Positions 1 through 14,160 of a stretch of 64,000 nucleotides of DNA are shown in pieces. The notes under the pieces are model-generated. The model did not search any database, was not told the DNA's origin, and saw only the letters and a program-made list of their open reading frames with translations. This DNA is from Bugula neritina. Taxonomy: Eukaryota > Bryozoa > Gymnolaemata > Cheilostomatida > Bugulidae. A program made the translations under genes and the position numbers. The stretch lies in assembly GCA_964035545.1 (NCBI GenBank), contig OZ037765.1, positions 6,212,698 through 6,276,697 of the forward strand, given 5' to 3'. Each line of letters starts with the position of its first letter. Positions within the stretch are counted from its first letter, which is position 1.

Positions 1-3000
1 TAACGGCAGCTATGATTAAAAGTTTGACATTATCACTCATACACCAAAAAGATAAGTCACGTGAGGTAAGTTAAGTGTATATCTTAACACTAAAGTAATA
101 TTACTGCGATAAAAAAATTAGAACTAATCTTTTTAGTTCTTAAACCAAAAGTTTTAGAAAGTGTTAGCTAAAAGGGCAGTTCAACTTGTAGTGTTAAATT
201 TTAACATAAGTGTATATTTAGCATTTTATTTGCTATAGTAGAAAAATGTTAAACAAAATAAAAAATGTGTAAAACTTTCCAAACCATAAAGTAAACCAAC
301 AAAACATTTTGAATGAGGTTAAAACTACAAAAATATAAAGCCTAAACACATCTCTTATATTAGAACTGCTTTTAACTGAAGTAGATTCCATAGAAATACC
401 AAAAGACTTTACCAATAGGGTTAAACTAACTCCATTATTTCAGTTTCCATTCTGAAACGCTTTCATGCAATTTTAAAGAGCTCATCCATCATAAAGATTA
501 TATAACAATACTATAGCTATGAGTGGCTACGCAAATAAAACTTTTTTTAAAGTAATTGTTGAGAGAATAAATTAAAGTCATCCCAGAATCTCAAACATTC
601 TTCAAAAAATAGGTTTAGGAAGGAACAAGGAGATATGTAATATAGTGAAGGTAACTCCCAATTGTTATATACCTTGATTTATTGAGCAATTGTTGAAGGG
701 CGATATTTAAGATATCTGAATAAAATTGTAATTGTAGTCTTTTTAAAAGTCTAAAAATTTCTTAAGACCTCTCACTTGAAACATGGTAGAAGACTTAATT
801 GGTTTTGAAATCAAAACTAAAACAAAACTACTGCTACTTTAAACATTAACTTTGCTAGTATTTACTAAGAAATAATTAAGATGTAGTTGGGCAATAGCCA
901 GTTTTTGCAGCTGTTTTCTAACAATCAAAGATATACACATAACTCAATCTGTGTACAGCCACTGTTTTAGGGTTCAACATCAACAAGCATTGATGATATG
1001 CATACATCATTTTATGTTCAAAATGATTATTATGATGACATATTTATTGTGATAACATATAATTACAACATGCTAAATATTATATATAATTCAATTACAT
1101 ATTAATACATAATACAATTTAAATTAAAAGTTAACTTATTACATACAACTAGAGTGGAAAATATATTGACTTTGAAATTCACATACCGCTAAAAAGTCAT
1201 GACTGTTTGTTTAAGTAATCATCAATTATCATACTCCTAGCTGCATGCATGGACATCACCATTAGTTATATTGTGGTGATTATAATTACTACATGCATAA
1301 TTAACAGATCTGACTTGAGTGCTAGAAACTATGTACTCAAGTTGCTTTTTCTAAAGTTATTGACTTGAACTAACTTGAATTGCTCAACTGATTGACTTGA
1401 CAATTTTGATCAACTTGCTGAAAATCTCTAAAATTTTAAAAGCTCAAAGTGCCAAGTTATAAGCAGTTATAGCTAGATCAAGTATTCAGATGAGTGTATT
1501 AAAATTATATCAAAACTTGTTAATAATGTTTGTAATTGACTTCAATTTGTTGTTGTCTAAACCATGATTTCACATGGCTATCTAATCACTTGACTTGGAC
1601 TGACAGCACTAATAATGTTGTTGTAGTCTTATGATAAAGTTAAAATTATAATGATTTCTAATATGAATATTCGACAAAAATTATTCGTAGTCTTGGCTTT
1701 ATAAAAAATTTAAAGAACTAGAATCATAATGACAATTACTAATTAATATTAGCAATAATACATTATATTAATGATTGTGTCTAACATGTTGGCACTCATG
1801 TTAAGAACATGTTGATGTAGCATTAGTGATTAGTATACCTATTGTTCATTGTAATTGGTATTAGAATTATGAATAAGTATTGGTTTGTGTATTAGTTTAA
1901 TTGTTACTTTTTTATTATATATTCTTTCTGTGTTTTACTTCAAAAATAATCAGTTGATAGTCGTTCTTTATCATTGCCACATTACTTATTTAGTTATTAG
2001 TAAATGTAATACTAATAGTAATAGTTATTAATATAAATATTAGTCAGTTGCTATTACCAATATGAATCGCAATATAGCCATTCACATTAGACTTATACTA
2101 ACTAGTAGTAGGCCTACTACTATTAGTGTTAGTACTACTAAAAGTGCTAGTGGTACTACTACTACTTAGTAGTAGTACTACCAGTAGTAGTAATAGTATA
2201 AGTACTACTTACAGTTACTAGCAAAAAGTCAAAGAGTAAAATAAAAATTCTGATTCCAAAATAAAAAGTATTGATTTATTAAATAATATTTACACGTATT
2301 AGCCAATTATCATAAATACTTATTTATAATATTTTATTGGATTTGATTGAAGCTTAATAGGGATGGACAATTCTAAAGGTAAGGCTCTGAGTCTGTATTA
2401 CTATTACTATTACTATTAGTATTAGTAAATAGTTAAAAAAATCCATTATGGGAAAAGACAGCGGTGTAAATACCTTGACCTTGTAGGCGGAGCAACGACA
2501 ACTTGAACCAATGCTGTTTTTAATAATATACATTGTCCAATAACGATTTACTATGAAATGTAAATAAAAACACGTGTAAACGTATACGTACACCAAGTTG
2601 TCAGTGTCTAGTATTAAACTTATAAATTTTCGGGTGTACATAAAATACACTGCATGCAACATGCTATGTTTAGTGCCATTTTTTAAAATTCATCTTGCCT
2701 CACAAAATTTAATGTGTTGAAAAATTATAGCAATTGGCCAATGTTTTCTACTGGCATTTCTCAAAGTAAGTTGTCATCACAATATAGAATTGTTGGCTAC
2801 TTTGTCATTTGTCACTCAACTCCAATCTTATTATAAATATAGCCAATTAACAGGTAGGATTTTAATTTGTATTTTGTATCTGCGTGTGTAATAGCTTTAT
2901 CCTATACAATTATTCTACTCGCAGGCAACAGTAAGTACCAGCAGTAAATATCTAAAAGACAGTTTTAGTTGCAGGGTTGACTACTTTTTGGGGTGCCTAT

Positions 3001-3321
3001 TTTTAGCTCCTTTTTATTGCTTGGAACTATTTTTTACAATTTTGCTAAATAAAAGGCTAAAGGCAAACTAGAACAGATAAATTCTTGGCTCTGCGACTGT
3101 ATACTTAGTTTAGCTTGTGATGATGTGATTACCCAGTAGTCCCCATTACACCACCAGACTACTGGGTAAACTCAACACTACGTAGCTGTATTGTCAATTT
3201 GTGTATTTAGAATTAACCAGAGTCATATTTGCATGATAAATTTAAATAACTAGACATGTTATATATAAATGTTAAAGACTCTCATAAAAAACACTGATTT
3301 GTTATACAACATATTTTGCAG
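1..3321. other. AT-rich non-coding DNA upstream of the first visible syd-1 exon
   Basis: No convincing exon was found on either strand. The 3' edge is an acceptor (ttttgcag) feeding the syd-1 PDZ exon, so at least the right part is probably intron or 5' UTR of that gene, with earlier exons outside the window or missed. It contains tracts built from TAGTAC/TAGTAA words (about 2095-2215 and 2395-2430) and a perfect 12-bp hairpin at 3130-3168. The short open frames here look like chance frames in AT-rich DNA. Confidence 0.6.
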
Positions 3322-6300
3322 AGAGCAAGATCTCATAGCAAAGATAAAGGGATAATGTCGCTTCGAAGAAAGAAAAAGAATAAACATAACATACCTACAA
3401 ATGACATTGAGACTGATAAAGTTGGCTTAGAAGCAGGGATAACCACAGCATCCAACTCTCTTACTCGACTGCGGATCAGAAATGATAGTCACTCTAGTCA
3501 TTCTGACTGCAGTGGTAGCTCGCCATCAACAAGTCGAAGGAGAAGTCGTAATGTGCATAACGACATTGAAATGTGCATTAAAAATGTCGAAGTTTTGGAT
3601 GATCGCACAACTATTCAAACAGTTGAAGTGTTAAAAAGACCTGGGCAGACACTTGGCATATATATTAGGGAAGGCGATGGCAAATCTGTAAAGCGAGGAG
3701 TTTTTATCTCACGTATAGCAGAAGGAAGCGTAGTTCAACGAAATGGACTGTTGAAAGTTGGAGATGAAATCCAGTCAATAAACTCTGTCAACATAAAAAA
3801 AATTATCGTAGATGAGGTTGTTGTGCTCATGTCTATACCAGAGAGATTGATCTTGAAAATAAAATCTCGCCACCATCCATTTGCTGCACAGCGCTCCATG
3901 TCAAGCAACTCTGACATTGACACTCGTAAACAAGTGTTTGTGCAGAAGCAATATTCTGAAGAATCAGCAGAAAGTTCTCAGCAAAGCAAACTTGCCATAG
4001 ATATAAATACTGAAGATTCAAATGATAGTGGCTTGTCTAGTGAAAACTCGGCCAAGTGTGATAAATATCAAGACTTCCAGTCCCACTACAGCAATCTGCA
4101 GCCGCCAGCTCACTACGGTTACCCACAGCCAAACACTTCAGAGCCATTGTATGCTAGACCCAAACCAGTTAAATCTGAGCTCTATGTATCCGACGGTGAG
4201 CATGAATACAACTGCCAACAAAAAACTTGTATTAACCCGTATGCAAGCACTTACAAACATTCTAAGCAAATGCACAAACGTCAGGCTGAAAACAACTATG
4301 ATGCATATAATTCAGACTCAGAATTGCTGCCAAAATTCTCCCCTGCGGCAGCAAGTGAACAGTTCCAACAGCCAATAAATGTGTACTCGGACAATGACAG
4401 AGGTTCAGTGAAATCAGAAAACTCTTATTCTTCATATGCTAAACCTCCGAGGTTTTCTCTTGAAATGCAAAATTGGCTGAGAAAATACAATGCAAGTTCT
4501 GGAGAATGTCAATCTAAAACTGACCAGCAAGGTAAGTTGAGTACACAATGTGTTCACAATCTGCTATCAGTCATAGGATGTGTTACGGAGAGTCAGTGGT
4601 ACTTTCTAAACCTCAGCTTTACCCTTTTAGCTTAATTGATGCTAGTTAACTATCTACTTCCCATATAAACAGGCAGTATATTGATTTTGCAGCTGCATTT
4701 GTCTTCAAACAGGTATATATAATTAGAATATTTGTGTGCACATGATAGGTGCTATTTGCAGAAAATTGAGAAAATGACATAAGAGTAGAAATAGATTACT
4801 GATCAGCAATATAATCATGTAACTGATTGTATAGAGTGACACGAAGCAAAGTCAGCACAAATAATAAGAATAATTGACTTCCGGCATGTTGATAAATAGA
4901 GGCACAGGTTCATCTAGCATATAGTACATTGCAAACAGGGTTTAGTTCCAGATATTTCTTGCATAACATAGAACTTTTTTTTGCTAATACTTAGTTTCCA
5001 GCATGCATGCTGAACATTGTAGACAATAGCTTCCAACTGTCTCATAGAACTTACAACTTACACAAATAATTTGTTGGAATTTAACTTTTAATAGCAAGAA
5101 AATTCTACATCGCCATGAATACCTACTTTTATTTATCACAATTAATTATGCTTATGCATTTCAGTAACAGTTGAAGTTGTCTGACTTGACTATTATTTTT
5201 TGAATCATTTAAAGGCTTGTTGATTAGCCTGCATGAGGCATACTTAGCAATAGGAGCTGTTGTAAACATTTTTATCTATACTAAATTTACACATTTTAGT
5301 TGGTTGTGTCATAGGAGTCAAGATACCAGAGATTTAGAAATGCTCTATAAACGTATAGACCAGTGATGCCATAATAATGCTCTATAGTAACAAATAAATT
5401 ACTTATTATATCACATTTAATATGACCTAATATTATAGATTTTACATGCATTTATACTATACATATTATGAGAAAATAAAATAGTTCTTGATTTAGATTT
5501 TATTGGTGTTTTAGGCATGCTAAAAATAGTTTAACATTGTCTAAATCACGTCTCAACTCTCAAGTTACTAAGAGAATATAGCTGTTACTAAGTGTTACAT
5601 TACAACACCATGTTTATTACAGCAGTCCCTGACACTATACCTGCGGCCCAAGAGTTAGATGGTTACCGGGATGAATTATGGAGACAAGAAAAGTTAATAA
5701 ATGATGCCATTCACAACATGGAGTCAGCATTAAATGTCGATGCGATGCTACAGCAGTCAACCTACTCTTCTATGCCTAAACCCGAACCATCTTCTCAAAC
5801 TATGAATGCAGACTACAATACTCTTCCTCTACAGAACTCTACCACCACCTTCGCTTACTCTTATCTCCGTGATTTGCCCCTGCTTATTCGTAGTCCTATG
5901 AAGCTGAAAATAGAAGATTTTCAGCTATACAGGCCAGACTATGATAGGATAATTGAAAAGGATGTTTTGGCTAATGGTACAATGAAACTGACAATATATT
6001 GCGGTCATGGACTGAAGTCATCACGGACTAGTCTGCGTGACTTGTACTGTGTAGTTCAGTTAGATAACTACAAAAGAGTCAAAACGATAATTAGAACTGG
6101 TGCTATAAACTTCGATTGGGATGAGTCTTTCGATTTGAACATTCAAGATGGAACTAAGAAGCTGAGCTGCATGATTTACCTCTGGGATCCCATTTTGAGA
6201 CACAGCCTTTGCTTCACCGGAACTATACAACTAGCAAATATTTTTGACAAAGCTTCCAACAAAACGCAAAATCACAAATGTGCATTAAGATTGGAACCAA

Positions 6301-9300
6301 GAGGAATTCTTTATCTAGAAATAACATACCGCCAGGATTCTTCAATGTCTACAACATCTAGCAATGGTGCGATTCATCGTTTTGGCAAACTTCCAAGAGA
6401 AATGCCAACTTTGAGCACTACCCAGACAAGCGTACCATTAATTATACAGAAATGTGTTAGGGAGGTTGAAAACAGAGGCATGCTAGTTGTTGGCATTTAT
6501 CGAATTAACAGTCCGGTGAAGAAAAAACAAGAATTGCATAAACAGCTTCTAAGTCAGCCACAATCAATTGACCTGTCACCTGCAAATGTTCCAGAGATTC
6601 ATGCTGTAACTGGTAAGTCAAAATATATCAACATAGACATGAGATGAAAAGCTAAAAAAATTGTTGGAATAAACTTGTTATTTAAACAGGAATTAATTGA
6701 AATTATGGGTTTAAAAATCTACACTGAATTTTCATATATTCTAAAATGTATTGTCTTGTATATACACAAAACTTTTAATTTACCAATTAATTTAAAAGTT
6801 CTGTATAGATAAGCTCTAACAATGCATAAGTTGAAAATAAACTTAAAAATTCCAAATTATTTTAGATACAGGTTTTACTCAGAACTAATTAACAATTTAA
6901 CTTGATGCAATTAACACACACAATTTGCAACAGTTGGGTGTATACATTCAACGCTTGCAAAAAGTATAAGCATGGGGCTGATTTAATGCACTGTTGCAGC
7001 CAGTTTCTTTTTCCCTTTTATTTCCTGTAGCATAATGTTATTATATACAAAATAATATATTTATCAATATAGGTAATTGCATGTAAATCGGTCTGCCATT
7101 AGATAAGCTATAAATGTTGAGGGCTGTATCAACAAACTTATAATGGTGTTTATATATTATTACACTCTGACAGCGATAGTTATGAAGTGTCTTACATTGA
7201 GATTTCAGACACTATTACATCAATATTTATTTCAACATCAAGCTGTAAACACTCTAATTATAAAAGGTTTTGAAAAAATATAAAGACAATAACGTGAGAT
7301 TTGGACAATACAATATAACATTCACATACAAATACAGTCGCAATTGCAACTTACAGGAAAGAAACAATTGATATATCAAAGTTGGTAACTTATTACGTAT
7401 ACATCTAAATATAAGGAGAAGAGAATAAGTGCTACAAGTATTGTAAGATAATAGGTAGCAAAAACAATCAATAATAGAGTGAAGTTCAGTCGAGATCCAG
7501 TCAGCCGATTTCAGCCCCTGTATAACATTAATTTGACAGGCAATATCGAATTCAGCAAAATAACAATAAAAAAAACCACCTATAACCAGTGAGAAAAAAC
7601 AGCACCCTGCATATTATAGGCATTGTAACAATAACAGCCACATATATAGCAAACCGTAATATAATGCATTATCTATTTGGGAGAGCGTATTTTAATAAAG
7701 TGGAGAAAACAATATAAGGCCTAACACATTATTTTAGTTAACTTTGGCTGTAATGATACCTTCTTAGCATATAGTACAGCACAATAAAATATGTTAAAAG
7801 TTAGGTTCCCTAAAAATAAGCTATATATATTTACTAGTTTATCTTTATTGCACTCAAAGTGTACTACCTATGCTGGACTAAAGCAGTGTATCTAGGTAGG
7901 CCTAGCCTATATCTGCACACATGCTAGCTGTCCCTAGTGTGTTCTAAAACATTTATATAGAAAGGTGAAAATCAATATTATGACTACTTGTTACAGAAGA
8001 GATTTGCACTTAGGTCATTGAGGATGTAGTAATCATATGTAACCAGCTAATGTCACACTCTCTAAACAAGTACAATAGTTTATGCAACTTGTCAATGAAA
8101 GGCTCTAGAGCTACACATGTCTCAGAAGACTTTAGTTGTTACCAATTTTTTGTGAAACATAGATTCGCTGAAATTACTTAATATTTTCTTGATAAGTCCC
8201 ATGTAATAGACAGCAATGTTTAGTTTGTATAATAGGCAGCAATGCTCAGTTTGTATAATAGGCTGCAATGCTTAGTTTAGTTAATGCTACTTACTTTACC
8301 TACTCTCAGAAACTTAACAGCTGATACATTTTAATAATCAATAACTTGAACATTGCTTTACACTTATAAGGACTTGATACTATTCTTCCAACTAATTTTT
8401 TTTATAGATCTAAAAGATAATTTCAGTTGTTTTTATAACTCTAACAAAAATATAGTGTCAAATTCATTCAAGTTGGCAACATACTTATTTTCTAAGAAGT
8501 ATGTTAGTTGGCCATTTTGAATGGCTTACAATACACACTGGGATGATTGGGGATGCAGTATATATTTGTTTTATAATAATACCACAATTCAATTATTAAA
8601 TATCAGCTACACTTCTTTGAGTACATCGTAGATACAACAGTGTCTACTGATCCGCACTAGAATCATTCTATTTTACTTTTTTAATTTGTAGGTTTGCTGA
8701 AAGATTATTTGCGGGAATTGCCAAACTCTCTGCTAACAGAGGAGTCCTATGAGGTGGCAGGGAGGGCTTTAGCTAAAGTAACAAAGCAGGATGCAGATTT
8801 AGACTGTATTGAGATTGTGAATGAGTTTGTGGCAAAACTACACCCCCGGCAACAGGTAGGATTTTATAGAAGGTCTAAACTCTAAACTGTGAACGTAATT
8901 GTAAACTTATGCAAATTTATAGCCACTATTTCTGTGAGGAACCCTGGTGGAAAAGGTTTCTCTTAAACGGGCTAGAGAATTTTTCCTATGTGGCACAGGT
9001 GCAATTATGACTGGAAGCACTTCCTAACATCATCAATGGTGTTATTAAGCCAATGCTCTAACCCCTAGACCAAAGCTGCTCCCTATAGTAATCATTGTAA
9101 ACAACATTAGCATTAGTAAAATACATAAATGCATGTACTGCATCAACTTCAACTTAAATGAGCTGTTAGTTAAGATTTATATTGGTATTCTCCAGTTTAA
9201 AATTTTCAAATATAACCCACAGTCAATTCTTTAATGAGACTATTGGGATTAAGAATCCGGGCAGTAAATGAACAGGATATTGTAGTTAGTATTATTAGTA

Positions 9301-9584
9301 AACGATAAAGAAAATTCTTATAAAACGCTGCTGTTTGTATATTGCAGGGCACAGTAGTATTCTTGCTCAACCATCTAAAGCGAGTTTCTTTGTACCATGA
9401 GGAAAATAAGATGTCTACGACAAACCTAGCTGTTATTTTCGCACCTATATTTGTGCCATCTACTCACCCTGAGCATGGCAAGACAGAGGACGTGAATAGC
9501 ATGAGAGTTCACATCGATATTACTAAATGCATACTGGATATCTGGCCTGAAAACTACAGCACCAACAATAACATTGTTGTTTGA
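3322..9584 (+). CDS. syd-1: Syd-1/SYDE-type Rho GTPase-activating protein (PDZ-C2-RhoGAP), 5' end not seen
   Basis: Exons: 3322-4531, 5623-6612, 8692-8855, 9348-9584. All have GT-AG borders and the phases agree (1,1,0). Exon 1 encodes a basic, Ser-rich start and a PDZ domain (core around VEVLKRPGQTLGIYIREGDG, ending ERLILKIKSR). It is followed by a long polar Ser/Gln/Tyr-rich stretch. Exon 2 encodes a C2 domain (from about LANGTMKLTIYCGHGL to the LYLEITY strand) and starts RhoGAP. RhoGAP has the arginine finger in GIYRINS, the LLKDYLRELP motif across the exon 2/3 junction, and NKMSTTNLAVIFAP in the last exon. Invertebrate Syd-1 organises presynaptic active zones, and this domain order is typical of it; vertebrate SYDE proteins lack the PDZ. 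The kept Arg suggests real GAP activity. The protein ends soon after RhoGAP. About 866 residues are visible. Upstream exons are probable because the first exon starts at an acceptor. Confidence 0.88.
8211..8280. repeat. 26-bp tandem repeat in a syd-1 intron
   Basis: About 2.7 copies of a 26-bp unit starting CAGCAATG (starts 8211, 8237, 8263) lie in the intron before the third RhoGAP exon. Copies differ by a few bases. Confidence 0.7.
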
Positions 9585-9587
9585 AAC

Positions 9588-9593
9588 AATAAA
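9588..9593 (+). terminator. polyadenylation signal of the syd-1 gene
   Basis: AATAAA begins three bases after the TGA stop (9582-9584), implying a very short 3' UTR. A downstream alternative may also be used. Confidence 0.5.
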
Positions 9594-10679
9594 AGTTTTT
9601 CTTTACAGGCCTGTGTAGCTAATATATATATTTAACTTCAACTGGATTGACAGCCATGGTACCCCACAAGACCGTATGAGCTAACACTGAGCTCTAAGCT
9701 TCTGCTTACTTCTCTAGTCAATTATTGCAATCTTTAAATAGAAGAAAATTACAGATTCCTTAGTAATAATAGTTTGTGAGTCGCCAGATATTTTTTATAT
9801 CTTGTTTTTCATTTGAAAGAGATTATATTGGTTTTGTTGCTAGCAGTTTAATAATTACTTACCTACATATTATTCTATACTATACTACTATAATATAAGT
9901 CATAACAATATACATTATGCATAATATAAAGTCAATAACACATTCAAACATGTATCTGCAATGTGTCATATATACATGCAGGTAACTAATCTCATATCTT
10001 TTGAACACTCAGTAAAATTTGTTTCTGTAATAACACACACAGGTTCACTGTACAGGTTAGTAAATTGATAACAATTAAACTATAGAATGCATCCTATTAT
10101 AAAAATATTAGGTTATAGTTGAAAGTTTAGTTTTAATGACCAAACAAAGTTTATCACACACAATTATTTTGTAATTAAATGTTTTTCCTAGTTTTATTGA
10201 TAAACTGTATATTTTTGTTATGTAATTGTCATATTTAAATATTTAAAAGTATTGTTTTCCTTGAAGCAATTTTTTTAGCCTTTTACAAAAGCTACATATA
10301 TTTGTTATTGTTGTTGCAACCTTTTATTATATTTTTGTATATATTATGCCAATGCTTTGCTCTAAAAATATAGCTGTCCTTTACAGGAAATAAGTTTAGA
10401 AAATGTTTTTTTGTCATCATAGTACGTACTATATGCTACCGATGTATAATAAAAGTTATAAATAATAGGAAGAAATAAAAAACATTAGAACAAATTATGT
10501 GCCAACTCAAAAAAATGTTATATGAATACATATTTACTTGCATACATTTAGAAGCATACATTTCAGATGTATAATTTGAAAAAAAGAATAAAATCAGATT
10601 AAAAAATAATAGGTTGATTGACAGATGCAGTTTTACAAAACTACCTACCTAACACACACATTGGCGGCTACTATTAAAT

Positions 10680-11546
10680 AGCTATAATTCACATTTATAA
10701 AAACTCTTTATATAACACATATTATCTGATAACAAAGAGAAATAAATTACATGTTATAATAGTATTGTTATTAATAGAAGAGCATTAATAAAATGCAACC
10801 AATTTAGTAAAAACTAAAAGTACTAACTTTTTTTGGCCATAATTTTTTCACATGTTGAAAATATTTGTTATTATAATGCTAGTGTCATGGCTAAAAGTTA
10901 TGGCAATTATGCCATAAGGCTTTTCCACTTCTAGCTTGATATATATAACTCAAGCAAAAGAAAGTGTGGTGTATATTCTTCATAATAATATATTTCAAAA
11001 CTTGATCACATTTTTGTTATCAATGGAATATTATACTACCATTATTTTCAATGTTATCATTATAACAATGTTATAGTGGTAAAAATAGGTTCTCTATTTT
11101 CTCCAAATAGCAATAATTCACATTTATAAAAACTCTTTATATAACACATATTATCTGATAACAAAGAGAAATAAATTACAGATTATAATAATATATTGTT
11201 ATTAATAGATGAACATTAATAAAATGCAACCAATTTAGTAAAAACTAAAAGTACTTTTTTGGCCATAATTTTTTCACATGTTGAAAATATATGTTATTAT
11301 AATGCTAGTGGCATGGCTAAAAGTTATGGCAATTATGCCATAGCGTTTTTCCACTTCCTTGATATATATAACTCAAGCAAAAGAAAGTGAAGATGGATTA
11401 TATGGTGTGGTGTATATTCTTCATAATAATATATTTCAAAACTTGATCACATTTTTGTTATCAATGGAATTATATACTACCATTATTTTCAATGTTATCA
11501 TTATAGCAATGTTATAGTGGTAAAAATAGGTTCTCTATTTTCTCCA
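10680..11546. repeat. ~430-bp direct tandem duplication
   Basis: Copy 1 (about 10680-11105) and copy 2 (about 11109-11546) both start near AATTCACATTTATAAAAAC and end in TTCTCTATTTTCTCCA. The offset is 429 bp at the left edge and 441 bp at the right edge, with a short insertion in copy 2. No gene lies inside. Confidence 0.85.
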
Positions 11547-12049
11547 TGGAGTAAAAATTGAGTTTTAGCCCTAATGAACAATAAACCTCACATTACAAAC
11601 TAAATTTCTAAACAATCGTGTTTGAATGTAGTTGGATAGAGTTTTCTTTCCTCAACTATGTTGCTATTAACTCCTTGTAGAGATATTATCGTATATTAGT
11701 TTTGACGTAGACCTAATAAAGGGAAAATAACTCTGTGTAAAAATTTGTGAAAGTTTGAGTAAATTCGATTGTAGCTGATCACACTTCAATTCATAATGCT
11801 AAGATGACGTTGAGTCATGCTCATTTGATGAACAATCTTTCATTAACATTTTGACCTTTTGTTGTTAATTATTGTTTTTGGTGAGTTTATAATATTGGAT
11901 ATAAGATCAAAATATTTTTCAAGCTATAACCAACTACTATTAACTGTCTATTACTATCAGCAGCGACACATAATCATAATGAAAACTTTTTTCATATTAT
12001 AATTAATATTATTATTTATTTATTATTAATTATATTATTATTAATAATA

Positions 12050-12920
12050 TTTATAATTATTAGCATATTACTATTAGTATTACTATTGTCTATTACTATT
12101 ACTATTACTATTAGTATTACTATTGTCTATTACTATTACTATTAGTATTACTATAACTATAAGTATTACTTATAGTTATACTATTACTGTATTACTATTA
12201 GTATTAATATTACCATTACTGATTACTATTAGTCATTATGATTAATACATTATGATTATCATTATGATTATTATTATGATTAGCTAGTTACTAGTAACTG
12301 TAAGAGATTAAGTTAATGTTATTCACTTATAGTTTGTCTTACTGTTACTGTTAGTAATAGTTACTTATAGTTATACTTATAGTAATGCTAATACTCAATT
12401 ACAATAGTTAACTAACTATTAGTTATATTAGTATTACTATTACTATTAGATGTAGTATTATTATTAATAGTTAATAATATTAATTGTTATTAATATTTCT
12501 ACTTATAGTTGTATTTAGTGTTACTAACTCTTATTACTATTACTATTAGTATTATTAATGATATCACGTTTTTGATTTACTAATAGTAATACTAATACTA
12601 ACAGTAACACTATTACTTTACTATGATTCTGATTGTGACCATGGGTCACCGTCATTGGTATGAACATGATTGTAAAACTAAAAGTAAGTGTATTAGTAAT
12701 ACGAGGTGAGTTACGAGGTGAGTTAATACTATTAGATCTAGACTGAGTGTAAGACTGAGCTATTAAGTATTAGTATTACCATTGGCATTAGTAATACTAA
12801 TAGTAATAGTAATACTATTAGTATTACTATGATTATTATTTTATTACTATTATATTTACTTATTACTTATTAGTTATTATTTATTACTTATTTATAGTTA
12901 TTAGTCATTACTATTAGTAT
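12050..12920. repeat. degenerate hexamer tracts, (C/G)TATTA type
   Basis: Several tracts (best at 12052-12240, also 12420-12620 and 12770-12920) are made of consecutive words CTATTA, GTATTA and CTATTG. This is the complement of the T-N-A-T-A-(C/G) skeleton seen elsewhere in the window. Not a simple microsatellite, because positions 2 and 6 of the word vary while the others are fixed. Confidence 0.7.
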
Positions 12921-13106
12921 GAGTATAACATCTGAATTAATATTATGATGATGATAATGATTATCATCACCATTATTAGGCGAATAACTTTAAAGTCCAC
13001 TCATACTTAACAGGTTAACTCATAACTGCCTACTCACTGACTGTCAGTGTCACTGCATACACGTACTGGAAGCTGTAATACCATCAGAATAAATAATATT
13101 TATTAA

Positions 13107-13519
13107 CAGGGTTGGGGTAATTGTAATTGGTTGTAATTAATTGTATTTTTCAAGTAATTGAATTTAATTTGTAATTGGAGTATAAAAATGTAATTGTAAA
13201 ATTGTAATTAATTACATGTCTAATAAAAAGTTGAGATCAATTCAATGTAGTATTGTATCACCCTAATAGTCACTGTTGAGAACAAAGGAGGTTGTCCACT
13301 CTCAAAATTGCCCCAAGTAGTTGGACCCCAGGAGTGAGATTGTACAACTTCTCTTTATCCCTTGTGAGAACAAAGGTAATTGTAATTGTTAGTAATTACA
13401 TTACCATGTAATTGTAATTAGTTGAATTGAGTTTTAACTGTAAAATTTTATAATTGTAATTGACAAATTTTCATGTAATTGTAATTAATTACATTCCTAT
13501 GTAATTGACCCCAACCCTG
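13107..13519. mobile_element. hAT-like MITE (413 bp)
   Basis: The element starts CAGGGTTGGGGTAATT and ends with a close inverted copy (AATTGACCCCAACCCTG). It is flanked by 8-bp direct repeats TTTATTAA (13099-13106) and TTTATCAA (13520-13527), with one mismatch. An 8-bp duplication and CAGGG ends fit the hAT superfamily. The interior is rich in TAATTG words with a more ordinary central piece and no open frame, so it is non-autonomous. Confidence 0.8.
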
Positions 13520-14010
13520 TTTATCAATCAGAATTATTATATTAGTAATTATTATTGTATTTTCAATGAATAATTATATTTAAATCATTATTATTATAAT
13601 GATTGTTAGGACTATACTCGTAGTAGTTATAAAGATATTTTTATCTTCTATTAATAATTTAATTAATATTACTAATCTGACACATGTCTGAAGTCCTGAC
13701 AGATTGGTCATCTTAAATTTTTCCTCAAAGCATCACAATGCATAAGCTATCTCCTTGTATAACGATATTAAAAATATTCTGTTTATTCAAATTTAAGCAG
13801 GTTAAAAAAATTTTGAACGAAAATAGTTTTTTTTAATGTGGATGTTTGCACTTACAATTTTATTAGCTGTAATTAAAATAGTTGAGGCTTCTATGGAGAA
13901 GATAATTCCATAGTTAACTTGGTATAATTGAGAAACTAATACTCTAAAGCATCATATTATGAACTATAATATAACTTTTAGGCAAAATTGAAAGCACATT
14001 AACAATTTTT

Positions 14011-14160
14011 TAGTGGATGTGGTCACCTTTCTTTGGTCACCTTTCACCGCCGTGGTCCTGCGCGGGTGGCGGGAATGTTCTAGTGGATGTGGTCACCTTT
14101 TTTTGGTCACCTTTCACTGCCATGGTCCTGCGCGGGTGGCGGGAATTTTTTAGTGGATGT
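14011..14160. repeat. 70-bp GC-rich tandem repeat
   Basis: TAGTGGATGT recurs exactly every 70 bp at 14011, 14081 and 14151, giving two full units and a partial one. Each unit holds a doubled GGTCACCTTT and the block CCTGCGCGGGTGGCGGGAA. It is far more GC-rich than its surroundings. Function unknown. Confidence 0.85.
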
